This document shows, one piece after another, positions 1 through 6,240 of a stretch of 12,414 nucleotides of DNA (position 1 is the first letter of the stretch; each line of letters begins with the position of its first letter). The DNA is from an uncultured Eubacterium sp. Lineage in GTDB: Bacteria; Bacillota; Clostridia; Lachnospirales; Lachnospiraceae. Location: positions 1 through 12,414 of the forward strand of contig CAJUBQ010000121.1 of the NCBI GenBank assembly GCA_910584595.1. The letters run 5' to 3'. The notes beneath the pieces were generated by a model. That model worked only from the letters and a program-made list of their open reading frames with translations. It searched no databases and was not told the DNA's origin. The position numbers and the translations under genes are program-made.

Positions 1-68
1 ATCATCCTCCCCCTGTTTCTGGTATAATTTAACAAATTCCTCTGTATAATTGCTGTAACCGGATTCAT
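1..68 (-). CDS. ABC-2 type permease, N-terminal 22 codons only (cut by window edge)
   Basis: On the minus strand an ATG at 68-66 overlaps the stop codon of the upstream ATPase gene (ATGA arrangement). The frame stays open to the window edge and begins MNPVTAIIQRNLLNYTRNRG. A ribosome binding site (AAAGGAG) lies about ten bases before the ATG, inside the end of the ATPase gene. The short basic, amphipathic start before a presumed first membrane helix is what ABC-2 (DrrB-like) permeases usually show. The position directly after a DrrA-like ATPase is the family's standard gene order. The rest of the protein is outside the window, so the family rests mainly on context. Confidence 0.7.
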   Translation of the reverse strand, partial: MNPVTAIIQRNLLNYTRNRGRM

Positions 69-982
69 GACTGCCTGATCTCCTTTCCTGTGATTGCGAG
101 AAAAACCTCGTTCAATGTTCCATTCTTTGCCTCAAAATCAAAAATCGTATTTCTGCACTCTGACAAAATATGAAGCGCATCCGATGCTTTCTTTGTGTGG
201 AAAACGACCCTGTTTTCCATTTTCTCATAAGGAATCTTTTGCTCCTTCAATATATTTTCCAAGGTTTCTGTATGCGTACAGCTTGCATCTACCTCTGTTC
301 CGGTATACTGATGTTTTAAATTTTCCGGCGTGTCATGCGCAACAATCTTCCCATGATCCATAATCACAACTTTAGAGCATACCTCCGCTTCATCCATATA
401 ATGCGTGGTCAAAAAAATCGTCATGTTTTTCTGCTTTTGCATTTTCTGGATATACTCCCATACATTTGCCCTTGTCTGCGGATCAAGCCCGGTTGTCGGT
501 TCATCTAAAAACAAAACCTTTGGAAAATGTACAAGCCCTCTCGCAATCTCTACACGTCGTTTCATTCCGCCGGAAAGACTGCCAACAACCGCTTTTTTCC
601 AATCTGTAAGCTCCACTAAGTCAAGGGCAAAATCAATCCGACCTGTAACCTCATTTTTCGGAACCTTATAAAAGCTGCAATGATATTTCAGGTTTTCTTC
701 CACCGTCATTTTCACATCCAGCGTGGAATCCTGAAACACAATGCCGATATCTTTTCTGACTGCCCCCTTATCTTGGGAAACATCATGCCCGTTGATTCGG
801 ATACTCCCTTCCGTTTTATCCAAGATTGTACATAAGGTATTGATTGTGGTACTCTTGCCTGCGCCATTGGGTCCGAGAAACGCAAAGATGCTTCCCTCAT
901 CTACCGTAAATGAAATATCGTCTACTGCCTTGAAATCTCCGTATGTCTTTGAAAAATGTTCTACTTCAATAATTGGATTCAT
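65..982 (-). CDS. DrrA-like ABC transporter ATP-binding protein (drug export type)
   Basis: This 305-residue cytoplasmic ATPase would power an ABC-2 exporter with the permease that follows. It has Walker A GPNGAGKST (37-45), Q-loop Q84, signature LSGGM (136-140), Walker B LFLDEP ending at D160-E161, D-loop around 165-168 and switch His194 (LTTH). A C-terminal extension of about 80 residues ends in LNEVFLAITG, the tail typical of DrrA/daunorubicin-resistance ATPases. The ATG at 982-980 is chosen because GAGGAGG lies six bases upstream; an in-frame TTG at 1006-1004 overlaps that site and the poly-U tract of an upstream hairpin. The gene is second in a MarR-controlled operon and its stop overlaps the permease start. 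The substrate cannot be read from the sequence; a toxic small molecule is the usual case in this family. Confidence 0.92.
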   Translation of the reverse strand: MNPIIEVEHFSKTYGDFKAVDDISFTVDEGSIFAFLGPNGAGKSTTINTLCTILDKTEGSIRINGHDVSQDKGAVRKDIGIVFQDSTLDVKMTVEENLKYHCSFYKVPKNEVTGRIDFALDLVELTDWKKAVVGSLSGGMKRRVEIARGLVHFPKVLFLDEPTTGLDPQTRANVWEYIQKMQKQKNMTIFLTTHYMDEAEVCSKVVIMDHGKIVAHDTPENLKHQYTGTEVDASCTHTETLENILKEQKIPYEKMENRVVFHTKKASDALHILSECRNTIFDFEAKNGTLNEVFLAITGKEIRQS

Positions 983-1004
983 TGTTTTTCCTCCTCGTCC
1001 AAAC

Positions 1005-1042
1005 AAAAAATTAAGCCCTATGGATTTACTCCCATAGGACTT
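1005..1042 (-). terminator. Intrinsic-terminator-like hairpin between marR-type gene and ABC ATPase
   Basis: Read on the minus strand, AAGTCCTATGG (1042-1032) and CCATAGGGCTT (1023-1013) form an 11-bp stem with one G-U pair and an 8-base loop. AATTTTTT (1012-1005) follows. This is the form of a rho-independent terminator placed inside the operon, ending about 22 bases before the ATPase start. No separate promoter is visible between it and the ATPase, so it may limit or regulate read-through. Confidence 0.65.
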
Positions 1043-1049
1043 ATCGCTA

Positions 1050-1064
1050 TAGATTCTATAGTGC
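1050..1064. repeat. 15-bp palindrome upstream of the operon-internal terminator
   Basis: The sequence CTATAGA-T-TCTATAG, centred near 1055, is a perfect inverted repeat with 7-base arms, just after the stop codon of the MarR-type gene and just before the terminator-like hairpin in the direction of transcription. Its CTATAG half could pair (one G-U) with the CTATGG arm of the hairpin, so it could be an anti-terminator arm. It could also be a protein site or chance. Coordinates may be off by a base or two. Confidence 0.4.
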
Positions 1065-1075
1065 CTCTAAGTTAT

Positions 1076-1735
1076 TTATTTGTCCGGCCTGCCGCCAAAT
1101 GCGCCAAATCCGCCTCTGTCCGGAATGAAACCGTCATAATCCGGTGAAAAGCGTTCCGCTCCCGGTATGTCTGCCGGACTTCTCCCTCTCCCAAAAGAGC
1201 CAAACGCCCGCTCCCGCATAGACATCAGCTGTTCAAACTGTTCCCCGCCCATGCGCTCCCTTGCCTTATTCATCCAGTCTGTTATATTATCCTCCTCTCT
1301 GTCATCAACCTCCTGTATTCCAAACGCTGCAATAATCCTGTCTAAATATTCCCCAAACTGCTGCAATTCCTCCAGTGACAGGCAGTCGAGAATTTCCTGA
1401 TAATCTGTTTCCGGCTGCGGAATCTTTTTTCCTTTTTCCGTCAGATGAACAACCATAACCCGTTTGTCCTTTTCATACGGTCTGCGTTCCACATAACCGC
1501 TTTTTTCCAGCTTATTTAACAGCTCGTTCAGCGATTGCTGCCGTATGCCCAGCAGATACGCCAGCTCCCTTGTCTTAATTTCCGGTTGGATTTTCAACAT
1601 GGCAAGGATTCTCCCCTGCCCCCGCGTCGAATCGGCAAATGGTCCTGACTGTGCCTGACTGAACATCTGTCGGCGTTTCATGAGCCATTGCAGCGTAGAG
1701 AGCTTTTCATAAACAACTGTATACATATCATCCAT
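1076..1735 (-). CDS. MarR-family transcriptional repressor with glycine-rich tail
   Basis: This 219-residue protein has a winged-helix core: the recognition region TRELAYLLGIRQQSLNELLN (about 55-74), followed by the wing RRPYEKDKRVMVVHLTEKGKK (84-104), where the D-x-R-motif typical of MarR proteins is seen. Usual MarR proteins are about 140-170 residues. This one has an extra tail from about 150 to 219 that ends glycine-, arginine- and phenylalanine-rich. The ATG at 1735-1733 lies six bases after AAAGGAG. It is the first gene of the ABC export operon and has three GTAC-type inverted repeats over its own promoter, so autorepression and ligand-released expression of the exporter are the likely mode. 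The ligand is unknown. Confidence 0.9.
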   Translation of the reverse strand: MDDMYTVVYEKLSTLQWLMKRRQMFSQAQSGPFADSTRGQGRILAMLKIQPEIKTRELAYLLGIRQQSLNELLNKLEKSGYVERRPYEKDKRVMVVHLTEKGKKIPQPETDYQEILDCLSLEELQQFGEYLDRIIAAFGIQEVDDREEDNITDWMNKARERMGGEQFEQLMSMRERAFGSFGRGRSPADIPGAERFSPDYDGFIPDRGGFGAFGGRPDK

Positions 1736-1754
1736 ATCATGCTCCTTTCATTTT

Positions 1755-1764
1755 GTACTGGTAC
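1755..1764. promoter_or_regulatory. Putative MarR operator, downstream site
   Basis: GTAC-TG-GTAC lies between the -10 box and the ribosome binding site of the MarR-type gene. It matches the GTAC-N2-GTAC pattern of two further sites at about 1789-1798 and 1813-1830. Binding here would block elongation. The operator role is inferred from repetition and position. Confidence 0.6.
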
Positions 1765-1785
1765 TTGTATCTTTATTTATTCCAT

Positions 1786-1814
1786 ATAATACAGGTACCA
1801 TTCTGATTTGTCAA
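1786..1814 (-). promoter_or_regulatory. Sigma-A-type promoter of the marR-ABC operon
   Basis: On the minus strand a perfect -35 TTGACA (1814-1809) and a -10 TATTAT (1791-1786) are separated by exactly 17 bases. The spacer carries one GTAC-type repeat (ATAC-AG-GTAC on the plus strand, 1789-1798), and a second, perfect one abuts the -35 box. The -10 is about 50 bases upstream of the ATG of the MarR-type gene. Confidence 0.75.
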
Positions 1815-1830
1815 TAGTACCTGTACTATT
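1813..1830. promoter_or_regulatory. Putative MarR operator, 18-bp perfect inverted repeat
   Basis: AATAGTAC-CT-GTACTATT has perfect 8-base arms around a 2-base centre and overlaps the upstream edge of the -35 box. It is the best of three related GTAC-N2-GTAC sites at this promoter. MarR dimers usually bind 16-20 bp inverted repeats, so the size fits. From here to 2063 the sequence is AT-rich and I see no gene or further site. Confidence 0.65.
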
Positions 1831-2063
1831 TTTTTGAAAGATATTCTTTTCAGACAAAATAAAATCCATTTGGCATATGCCCGTTCATTACCGCAATCCT
1901 TACTCTTTCGTTACATTTACATATTCATCCCTGCCATTTTTGCAAAATCAGTTTTCCTCCCGATAAATTCTGTCTGCTTTTCTTTTATCAGACTTTTGAA
2001 CACCTTCCAAACTTTTCAAAATAACAAGCCTCATTATCTTTTGTTTTCTATGTAAATCCTTTT

Positions 2064-2201
2064 TTACTCACGTCTAATATAAACAAACGTTCCATCTTGT
2101 TTTTTCTTCATTCCCCTTATAATGTAGTGACAGGCATTATCATGCCAAAGCATGAGAGCTGGCCGGACATAGCCGAGATTAAAGCAGTCTGTTTCAAACA
2201 T
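2064..2201 (-). CDS. Possible 45-residue hypothetical protein overlapping the DUF5131 stop
   Basis: An ATG at 2201-2199 overlaps the last codons of the DUF5131 gene (stop 2196-2194) in another frame and runs 45 codons to 2064. The product has two Cys and two His in its first half (C6, H24, C27, H28) and a basic C-terminus (GMKKKQDGTFVYIRRE). I do not recognise a family. No good ribosome binding site is visible, so translational coupling would be needed. It could equally be a chance ORF or the end of a broken gene. Confidence 0.3.
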   Translation of the reverse strand: MFETDCFNLGYVRPALMLWHDNACHYIIRGMKKKQDGTFVYIRRE

Positions 2202-2901
2202 TGATATTTGCTTTTCTGGCCTGGCTGCATAAATCACGCGTAGACAGGGTGTAGCTTTTTCCGTCCTTAATAAAATGTGTGCCACACTGACGAAACACAA
2301 AATGTACTTTGCGGGCAATACATTGCTCACGTATGGAAAGCGCCCACGCATAATCAAGCGGTCTGGCGTTTCTGTCTGATTCGCCGCCAACTACAACCAA
2401 TTCAACATTATCCAGATAGTCAGAAAGATTTATTGCCTCAATCAACGGCTGACAGATAATATTTTTATGCTTAACAGGCAGTTGGTTGAAAATGGATAGC
2501 CTGTAATCAGCCCTGTCTTGATTTTCTACCGTACATCCGACAGTAACATTCTCATATCCATCGTTCCAGTCCTCTGGGATACAATCCATAAACCGCTCAA
2601 TCCGCTTTGTCAAAAACAAAAAATGCAGGTCAGAACGCTCTCGTATCATCTGCCAACATTCGCAACGCCATTGATCGGCATCCTCAATCAGAAAATCCGT
2701 AGAAAAGCAGAGATACACGGTCTGCCCTGATTTCATTTTGTATGCTCCCGATTTATTTTTAGCAATAGGAGCATAGAAATTATCCGTCTTTACGATATTG
2801 TTCGTATCAATCTTACGCTTATAATCCCCCTTATGTATGTAGCAATATCTGCATCCCTCGCTATATTTATGGCAGCCTCGCCACGGATTCCACCTTGTCA
2901 T
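2194..2901 (-). CDS. DUF5131 family protein (phage Gp37/Gp68-like, radical-SAM-like Cys motif)
   Basis: This 235-residue protein begins MTRWNPWRGCHKYSEGCRYC, with C10, C17 and C20 in the C-x6-C-x2-C pattern that defines the Gp37/Gp68 (DUF5131) family. Other family landmarks are FLTKRIERF, GCTVENQ, VVVGGESDRNARPLDY and the end SQARKANINV. The three cysteines resemble an iron-sulfur or radical-SAM-like cluster site, but no reaction is established. The ATG at 2901 has GAGGTG seven bases upstream; the longer GTG start at 2916 would overlap that site. Length is close to the family norm, so the gene looks intact. Related genes often sit beside a partner called TcmP (three-Cys-motif partner); none is visible here. 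Family confident, function unknown. Confidence 0.85.
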   Translation of the reverse strand: MTRWNPWRGCHKYSEGCRYCYIHKGDYKRKIDTNNIVKTDNFYAPIAKNKSGAYKMKSGQTVYLCFSTDFLIEDADQWRCECWQMIRERSDLHFLFLTKRIERFMDCIPEDWNDGYENVTVGCTVENQDRADYRLSIFNQLPVKHKNIICQPLIEAINLSDYLDNVELVVVGGESDRNARPLDYAWALSIREQCIARKVHFVFRQCGTHFIKDGKSYTLSTRDLCSQARKANINV

Positions 2902-2999
2902 AACCAAACACCTCACTATATGCTATTTTTCCTCATGATGGCAGGATTTTTCTACGCTTCATAGGATGACGGGGCTGTCGATATGACTTACCCGGACAC

Positions 3000-4181
3000 T
3001 TATTTGAGAAACAGATGAACGGACAGTTCTTGTCCTTGTAACGATGCATAAGCCTCGCCCCCGTGGATCTCCATGATGCGTTTAACAATGGCAAGCCCCA
3101 GCCCGGAGCTTTGGGGAGCGCTTCTGGCCCGGTCTCCGCGGTAGAAGCGCTCAAAGATCCGCTCCGGCTCAATGCCGTGAGCGTCCGTCAATCGGTTCGT
3201 GATACAGATATGGAGCCGGTCCGTCTCCTGTGCCGTCACGGTTACCGGAGCGGAACGATCGGCATATCTGCGGGCATTGTCCAGCAGATTCTGAAACACC
3301 CGCACCATCTGCTGTGTATTGATATCGGCAGCATGACTTTTTGCCCCCATCTGCCATGAAAGCGTCAATCCCTCTGCCTCCATAAGAATTTTATATTCAT
3401 ATAGGATATGCCGCAGCAGTTCCAGCACATCCCTATTCTCCATGTCAGGAAACCGGTCGGCGGAGTTCAGCTTTGTATATTCAAACAGTTCGTTAATCAG
3501 CCCGTTAAGCCCCGTCAGTCGCCGTTCTATCACTTCCATATATTCATCAAAGCGCTGCCTGTCTCCGGGCCCCGTCTCCTTCAGCAGCTCCACATAGCCG
3601 ATGATCGAGGTAAGCGGACTGCGCAGATCATGAGAGACATTGGTAATCAGCTCATTCTTACTCTGTTGCTGCCTTTTTTCCCTTTCCTCCTTTTCCCGAA
3701 GCTGGACGGACATCTCGTTGATGACAGCGCATAGCTGGGTGATTTCATCGTCCCCCTGCAGTTCCATGCTTCTTCCAAAGCCTTCCTCCCGAATCTTCTG
3801 AATTTCCTGAGACAGATATTCCACATACCTGACCCTGCGGTTGACCCTGACGGAAAAGGAGACAACAAAGCATATCACAGGAAACGCCACTGCCAGCACA
3901 GACTGGAGATATTCGGCGACAATGAGGTATTCATAGCCCAGCTCATGAAAAAAATCCCACATCCCGGAATGGAGCAGAAGCTGCAGCAAAGTCAGCGCTA
4001 TCGCCAGCGCCGCTAAGCTGATAACAAGAGAGACGCAGGCCGCTTTCAGGAAATATGCCGTAAGGCGCTTTCGAAATGAAGAGGACAGTTTTCTGTAAAC
4101 CAGAAAAATCACGAAAACCGTTCCTCCGATAGCAATGCCGTTGATTAAAATATAGTTAGGAATTATCTGAAACAGCGTCAT
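3000..4181 (-). CDS. VanS-like sensor histidine kinase
   Basis: This 393-residue membrane kinase has hydrophobic segments at about 8-29, 44-70 and 88-111, a HAMP-like linker with coiled character (about 112-175), the HisKA box NVSHDLRSPLTSIIGY with phospho-acceptor H184, the N-box QNLLDNARRYA (N298, N302), the F-box RIFERFYRGD (341-350) and the G2 box SSGLGLAIVK (358-367). The usual DxGxG box before the F-box is absent, replaced by NRLTDAHGIEPE. The ATG at 4181 overlaps the regulator's TGA (ATGA), with AGAGGG eight bases upstream; a TTG at 4202 is less likely. It is last in the methyltransferase-VTT-regulator operon. The signal is unknown. No vanH, vanA or vanX gene is present, so glycopeptide resistance should not be assumed. 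Confidence 0.9.
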   Translation of the reverse strand: MTLFQIIPNYILINGIAIGGTVFVIFLVYRKLSSSFRKRLTAYFLKAACVSLVISLAALAIALTLLQLLLHSGMWDFFHELGYEYLIVAEYLQSVLAVAFPVICFVVSFSVRVNRRVRYVEYLSQEIQKIREEGFGRSMELQGDDEITQLCAVINEMSVQLREKEEREKRQQQSKNELITNVSHDLRSPLTSIIGYVELLKETGPGDRQRFDEYMEVIERRLTGLNGLINELFEYTKLNSADRFPDMENRDVLELLRHILYEYKILMEAEGLTLSWQMGAKSHAADINTQQMVRVFQNLLDNARRYADRSAPVTVTAQETDRLHICITNRLTDAHGIEPERIFERFYRGDRARSAPQSSGLGLAIVKRIMEIHGGEAYASLQGQELSVHLFLK

Positions 4182-4861
4182 ATCTGATACCCTCTTCCCC
4201 AACAGGTTTTGATAAAATCCGCATGTACATTGTCCCAGTTCAGTTTATTGCGGAGATTGGCAATATGCATCATCACAGCATTTTCTGAACAGAAAAATTC
4301 TTCATGCCATACCGCTTCATAAATCTGCGCCATGGTCAGCACCTGCCCTTTGTTTCGCAGCATATATTCCAGAATGTCATACTCCTTGCGCGTCAGCCTC
4401 ACTTCCCGTCCGCTTACCCATACCTGACGGCTTTCCATGTCCATCGTAAGATCCTCCGTCTGGAGCGTGTGCGCCGGCTTTTCCGTCTCATTGTACTGTT
4501 TATAGCGGCGGAGCTGGGCTTTGATGCGGGCGAGAAGCTCAATGGGCTTAAAAGGCTTCGTCACGTAATCGTCTCCTCCCGCCGTGAGACCTTGTATGAT
4601 GTCTATATCTTCTGTTTTCGCCGACATAAATATAATCGGCATTTTGCTTTTTTCCCTTATTCGCAGGCAGGCGCTGATACCGTCAATTTCCGGCATCATC
4701 ACATCCATCAGGATCAGATCCACCTGATAATGCTCCAGGATATCCATCGCCTGCGCTGCGTTTTCACAGGCGAGGCAACGGTAGCCCTCATTTCCCAGAT
4801 AGATGCCCACAAGCCTGCGGATGTCTTTATCATCGTCAACAATCAATATGAATTCCTGCAT
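4178..4861 (-). CDS. OmpR/VanR-type response regulator
   Basis: This 227-residue regulator has a receiver domain with acidic pocket D9-D11, phospho-acceptor D53 (LILMDVMMP), S80 and K102 (TKPF). A winged-helix output domain starts near residue 125 and contains LTRKEYDILEYMLRNKGQVL and the end KTCWGRGYQI. The ATG at 4861 is chosen because it matches the usual N-terminus (MQEFILIVDDD). Its ribosome binding site is a weaker GGGAG about 13 bases upstream, so translation is probably coupled to the overlapping VTT gene, whose stop lies at 4843. The kinase start overlaps the stop of this gene. It most likely controls its own operon; repeats at 6056-6079 are candidate sites. Confidence 0.93.
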   Translation of the reverse strand: MQEFILIVDDDKDIRRLVGIYLGNEGYRCLACENAAQAMDILEHYQVDLILMDVMMPEIDGISACLRIREKSKMPIIFMSAKTEDIDIIQGLTAGGDDYVTKPFKPIELLARIKAQLRRYKQYNETEKPAHTLQTEDLTMDMESRQVWVSGREVRLTRKEYDILEYMLRNKGQVLTMAQIYEAVWHEEFFCSENAVMMHIANLRNKLNWDNVHADFIKTCWGRGYQI

Positions 4862-5382
4862 GATAGCTTCGCTTCTCCCTTTTTGCAAAAATACTGCAGA
4901 ACCGCCGAAGCAAGGAACATGAACAGAAGCTCCACAGCGATCATATGCCATCGCCTCAAACCGCACAAGTCGCCAAGAAAACCCGAAAAGGCAATCATAC
5001 CGATGGATATGACTTTAGCAATTATACCAATTTTCAAAAACTGAGGCAATGGTATTTTCAAAAAAGCAGAGCCTGCGCAAAGCGCTTCATCGGACACAAG
5101 CGGAACGATCAGCAGTACGCCAAGAATCCAGATGCCACACCGTCCTGTCAGCTGCCTGAACCACGCAAGCTGCCTTCTCTCTTTTTTCCCTTTCGAAATA
5201 CGATGCGCGATCAAGGAAGATAAGGAATACATAATCATCAATCCTGATACGGAGCCTATAACCCCAAAGAAAAAGGCCCCCAGGCTGCCGATCTGTCTGG
5301 TTCCCCACAGCACCACTGCCGTTTCCGGCGCCGGAACACATATAGGGCGCAGCACACAGGCAAGAAAATAAACACACCACAT
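4843..5382 (-). CDS. VTT/DedA-like integral membrane protein (TVP38/TMEM64 type)
   Basis: This 179-residue protein is hydrophobic with likely helices at about 2-16, 33-58, 83-97, 115-137 and 146-165. The segments VPAPETAVVLWGTRQIGSLG and FFGVIGSVSGLMIMYSLS resemble the re-entrant core of VTT (SNARE-associated/DedA) proteins, a superfamily with members implicated in lipid flipping and membrane homeostasis. The ATG at 5382 lies five bases after AGGAGGTG. It starts 11 bases after the methyltransferase stop and its own end overlaps the response regulator start by 19 bases, so the genes are translationally linked. It is shorter than a typical DedA protein but not visibly broken. Lipid handling here is inferred from the superfamily and the neighbour. 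Confidence 0.78.
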   Translation of the reverse strand: MWCVYFLACVLRPICVPAPETAVVLWGTRQIGSLGAFFFGVIGSVSGLMIMYSLSSLIAHRISKGKKERRQLAWFRQLTGRCGIWILGVLLIVPLVSDEALCAGSAFLKIPLPQFLKIGIIAKVISIGMIAFSGFLGDLCGLRRWHMIAVELLFMFLASAVLQYFCKKGEAKLSCRNSY

Positions 5383-5393
5383 AACCACACCTC

Positions 5394-5999
5394 CTAATAT
5401 TTTCTTCCTGCCGCGCCGCCTGAAGAACTCTGCTTCGCATGGCGGCGCTTCAATTTCATGTGCAGCACATATGCCGGGGGCAGATTGCGCCAAACCCTTA
5501 CAATCTTGTGAATATTGAAATAATTTTCAAGAAATGTTTTCCGCAGCAGTGTATACTGAAATGTGATAAATACGCCTTCCCTTCCGATGGCCTTTTGGGT
5601 CTGTAACAGTATCCTGTGGGACGCCTGCTGCGGAAGTGATGTAAATGGCAGCCCGGAAATAATATAATCCGCATGCCGAAACCCCTGTTCTCTTAAGAAG
5701 CCGCATACATTTCCGGCATCTCCATGGATCAGCGTTACCCCCGGCATTCCATGGAACTGTTTCCGCAGTATTTCGTAAAAACGGTCATTTTGTTCAATCA
5801 CGATATAAGTCGTGTCCGGCCTTTTTCTTGCTGCCACATCTCTGGTAAATACGCCTGTCCCCGCTCCGTATTCTACAATGCAACGCGCTTTATCGAAATC
5901 AATAGAAGTCGTCATGGACGCCGCCAGATGCCTGCTGCTGGGAGCAATAGCTCCGATCGTATTCGGCGCGCTGAGATATTCTCTTAAAAACTGCCACAT
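5394..5999 (-). CDS. SAM-dependent methyltransferase, phospholipid N-methyltransferase-like
   Basis: This 201-residue class I methyltransferase begins MWQFLREYLSAPNTIGAIAP, with the GAIAPSSRHLA segment (16-26) characteristic of the COG3963/PmtA-like group. The SAM site follows: VEYGAGTG (42-49), acidic E69 after strand 2 (VIEQ), HGDA (92-95), the motif-IV-like SGLPFT (115-120), and NLPPAYV near the end (172-178). Annotation pipelines sometimes call such proteins rRNA adenine dimethylases because the folds are similar, but the GAIAPSSR and NLPPA segments favour the phospholipid group. The ATG at 5999 lies eight bases after AGGAGG. It opens the four-gene operon with a membrane protein and a two-component system, which suggests lipid head-group modification under envelope stress. 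Substrate is not proven. Confidence 0.8.
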   Translation of the reverse strand: MWQFLREYLSAPNTIGAIAPSSRHLAASMTTSIDFDKARCIVEYGAGTGVFTRDVAARKRPDTTYIVIEQNDRFYEILRKQFHGMPGVTLIHGDAGNVCGFLREQGFRHADYIISGLPFTSLPQQASHRILLQTQKAIGREGVFITFQYTLLRKTFLENYFNIHKIVRVWRNLPPAYVLHMKLKRRHAKQSSSGGAAGRKY

Positions 6000-6055
6000 A
6001 AATAGTCCTCCTCATATCATAAATTCATCGTGTTATGCTGTCATTTGATGATTTC

Positions 6056-6100
6056 AGTATAAAGAGGAAGTATAAAGAGAAAACCGTAAAAAATATAAAG
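6056..6100 (-). promoter_or_regulatory. Direct repeats upstream of the methyltransferase operon, possible regulator sites
   Basis: AGTATAAAGAG occurs at 6056-6066 and again at 6069-6079, a 13-base period, and ATATAAAG recurs at 6093-6100. Read on the minus strand each full copy contains TATACT, a fair -10 box, yet no convincing -35 is placed 16-18 bases before either. OmpR-type regulators bind direct repeats at activator-dependent promoters, so these are candidate sites for the operon's own regulator. The assignment is inference. Confidence 0.4.
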
Positions 6101-6183
6101 ATTTCTTTAGAAATAATTCCTATTCTGTTCCTTTTTATATCTTATATCCTTCTCTTTTTCCAATCGTTTTCTCATATTGACTT

Positions 6184-6240
6184 AGGAACTGCAAAGAAAA
6201 ATCCGGCGTAACTTTATCAGATTATTTCTTTACAGTTCCT
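6184..6240. repeat. 57-bp inverted-repeat element (16-bp arms, one mismatch)
   Basis: AGGAACTGCAAAGAAA (6184-6199) is the inverted complement of TTTCTTTACAGTTCCT (6225-6240) except for one base, with 25 bases between. It could be a hairpin, a miniature inverted-repeat element, or joined ends of a lost insertion sequence. No T-run follows on either strand, so it is not a standard terminator. The stop codon of the possible small ORF at 6230-6370 falls inside the right arm. Confidence 0.6.

Noticed and set aside
1834..2055. 73-codon plus-strand frame between the MarR promoter and the DUF5131 gene
   Set aside because: No ribosome binding site, AT-rich, Phe/Leu/Ser-heavy with no protein-like pattern.
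2933..3359. Minus- and plus-strand frames at the 3' end of the kinase gene
   Set aside because: They overlap the conserved G2 and F boxes of the kinase in other frames and have unnatural composition.
3000..4861. Glycopeptide (vancomycin) resistance cluster
   Set aside because: VanR/VanS-like proteins are present, but no ligase, dehydrogenase or dipeptidase gene accompanies them.
4304..5044. 246-codon plus-strand frame opposite the response regulator
   Set aside because: It is antisense to a clear OmpR-type regulator and the VTT gene, rich in His/Arg/Phe as expected of a shadow frame, and has no binding site.
5394..5999. rRNA adenine dimethylase (Erm/KsgA-like)
   Set aside because: The SAM fold is shared, but GAIAPSSR and NLPPAYV point to the phospholipid methyltransferase group, and the expected adenine-binding NxPY motif is SGLPFT here.
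6184..6240. IS6-family ends or an ordinary terminator
   Set aside because: The GG-N2-CTG start is only loosely like IS6 ends, no transposase is nearby, and no T-run follows the hairpin.
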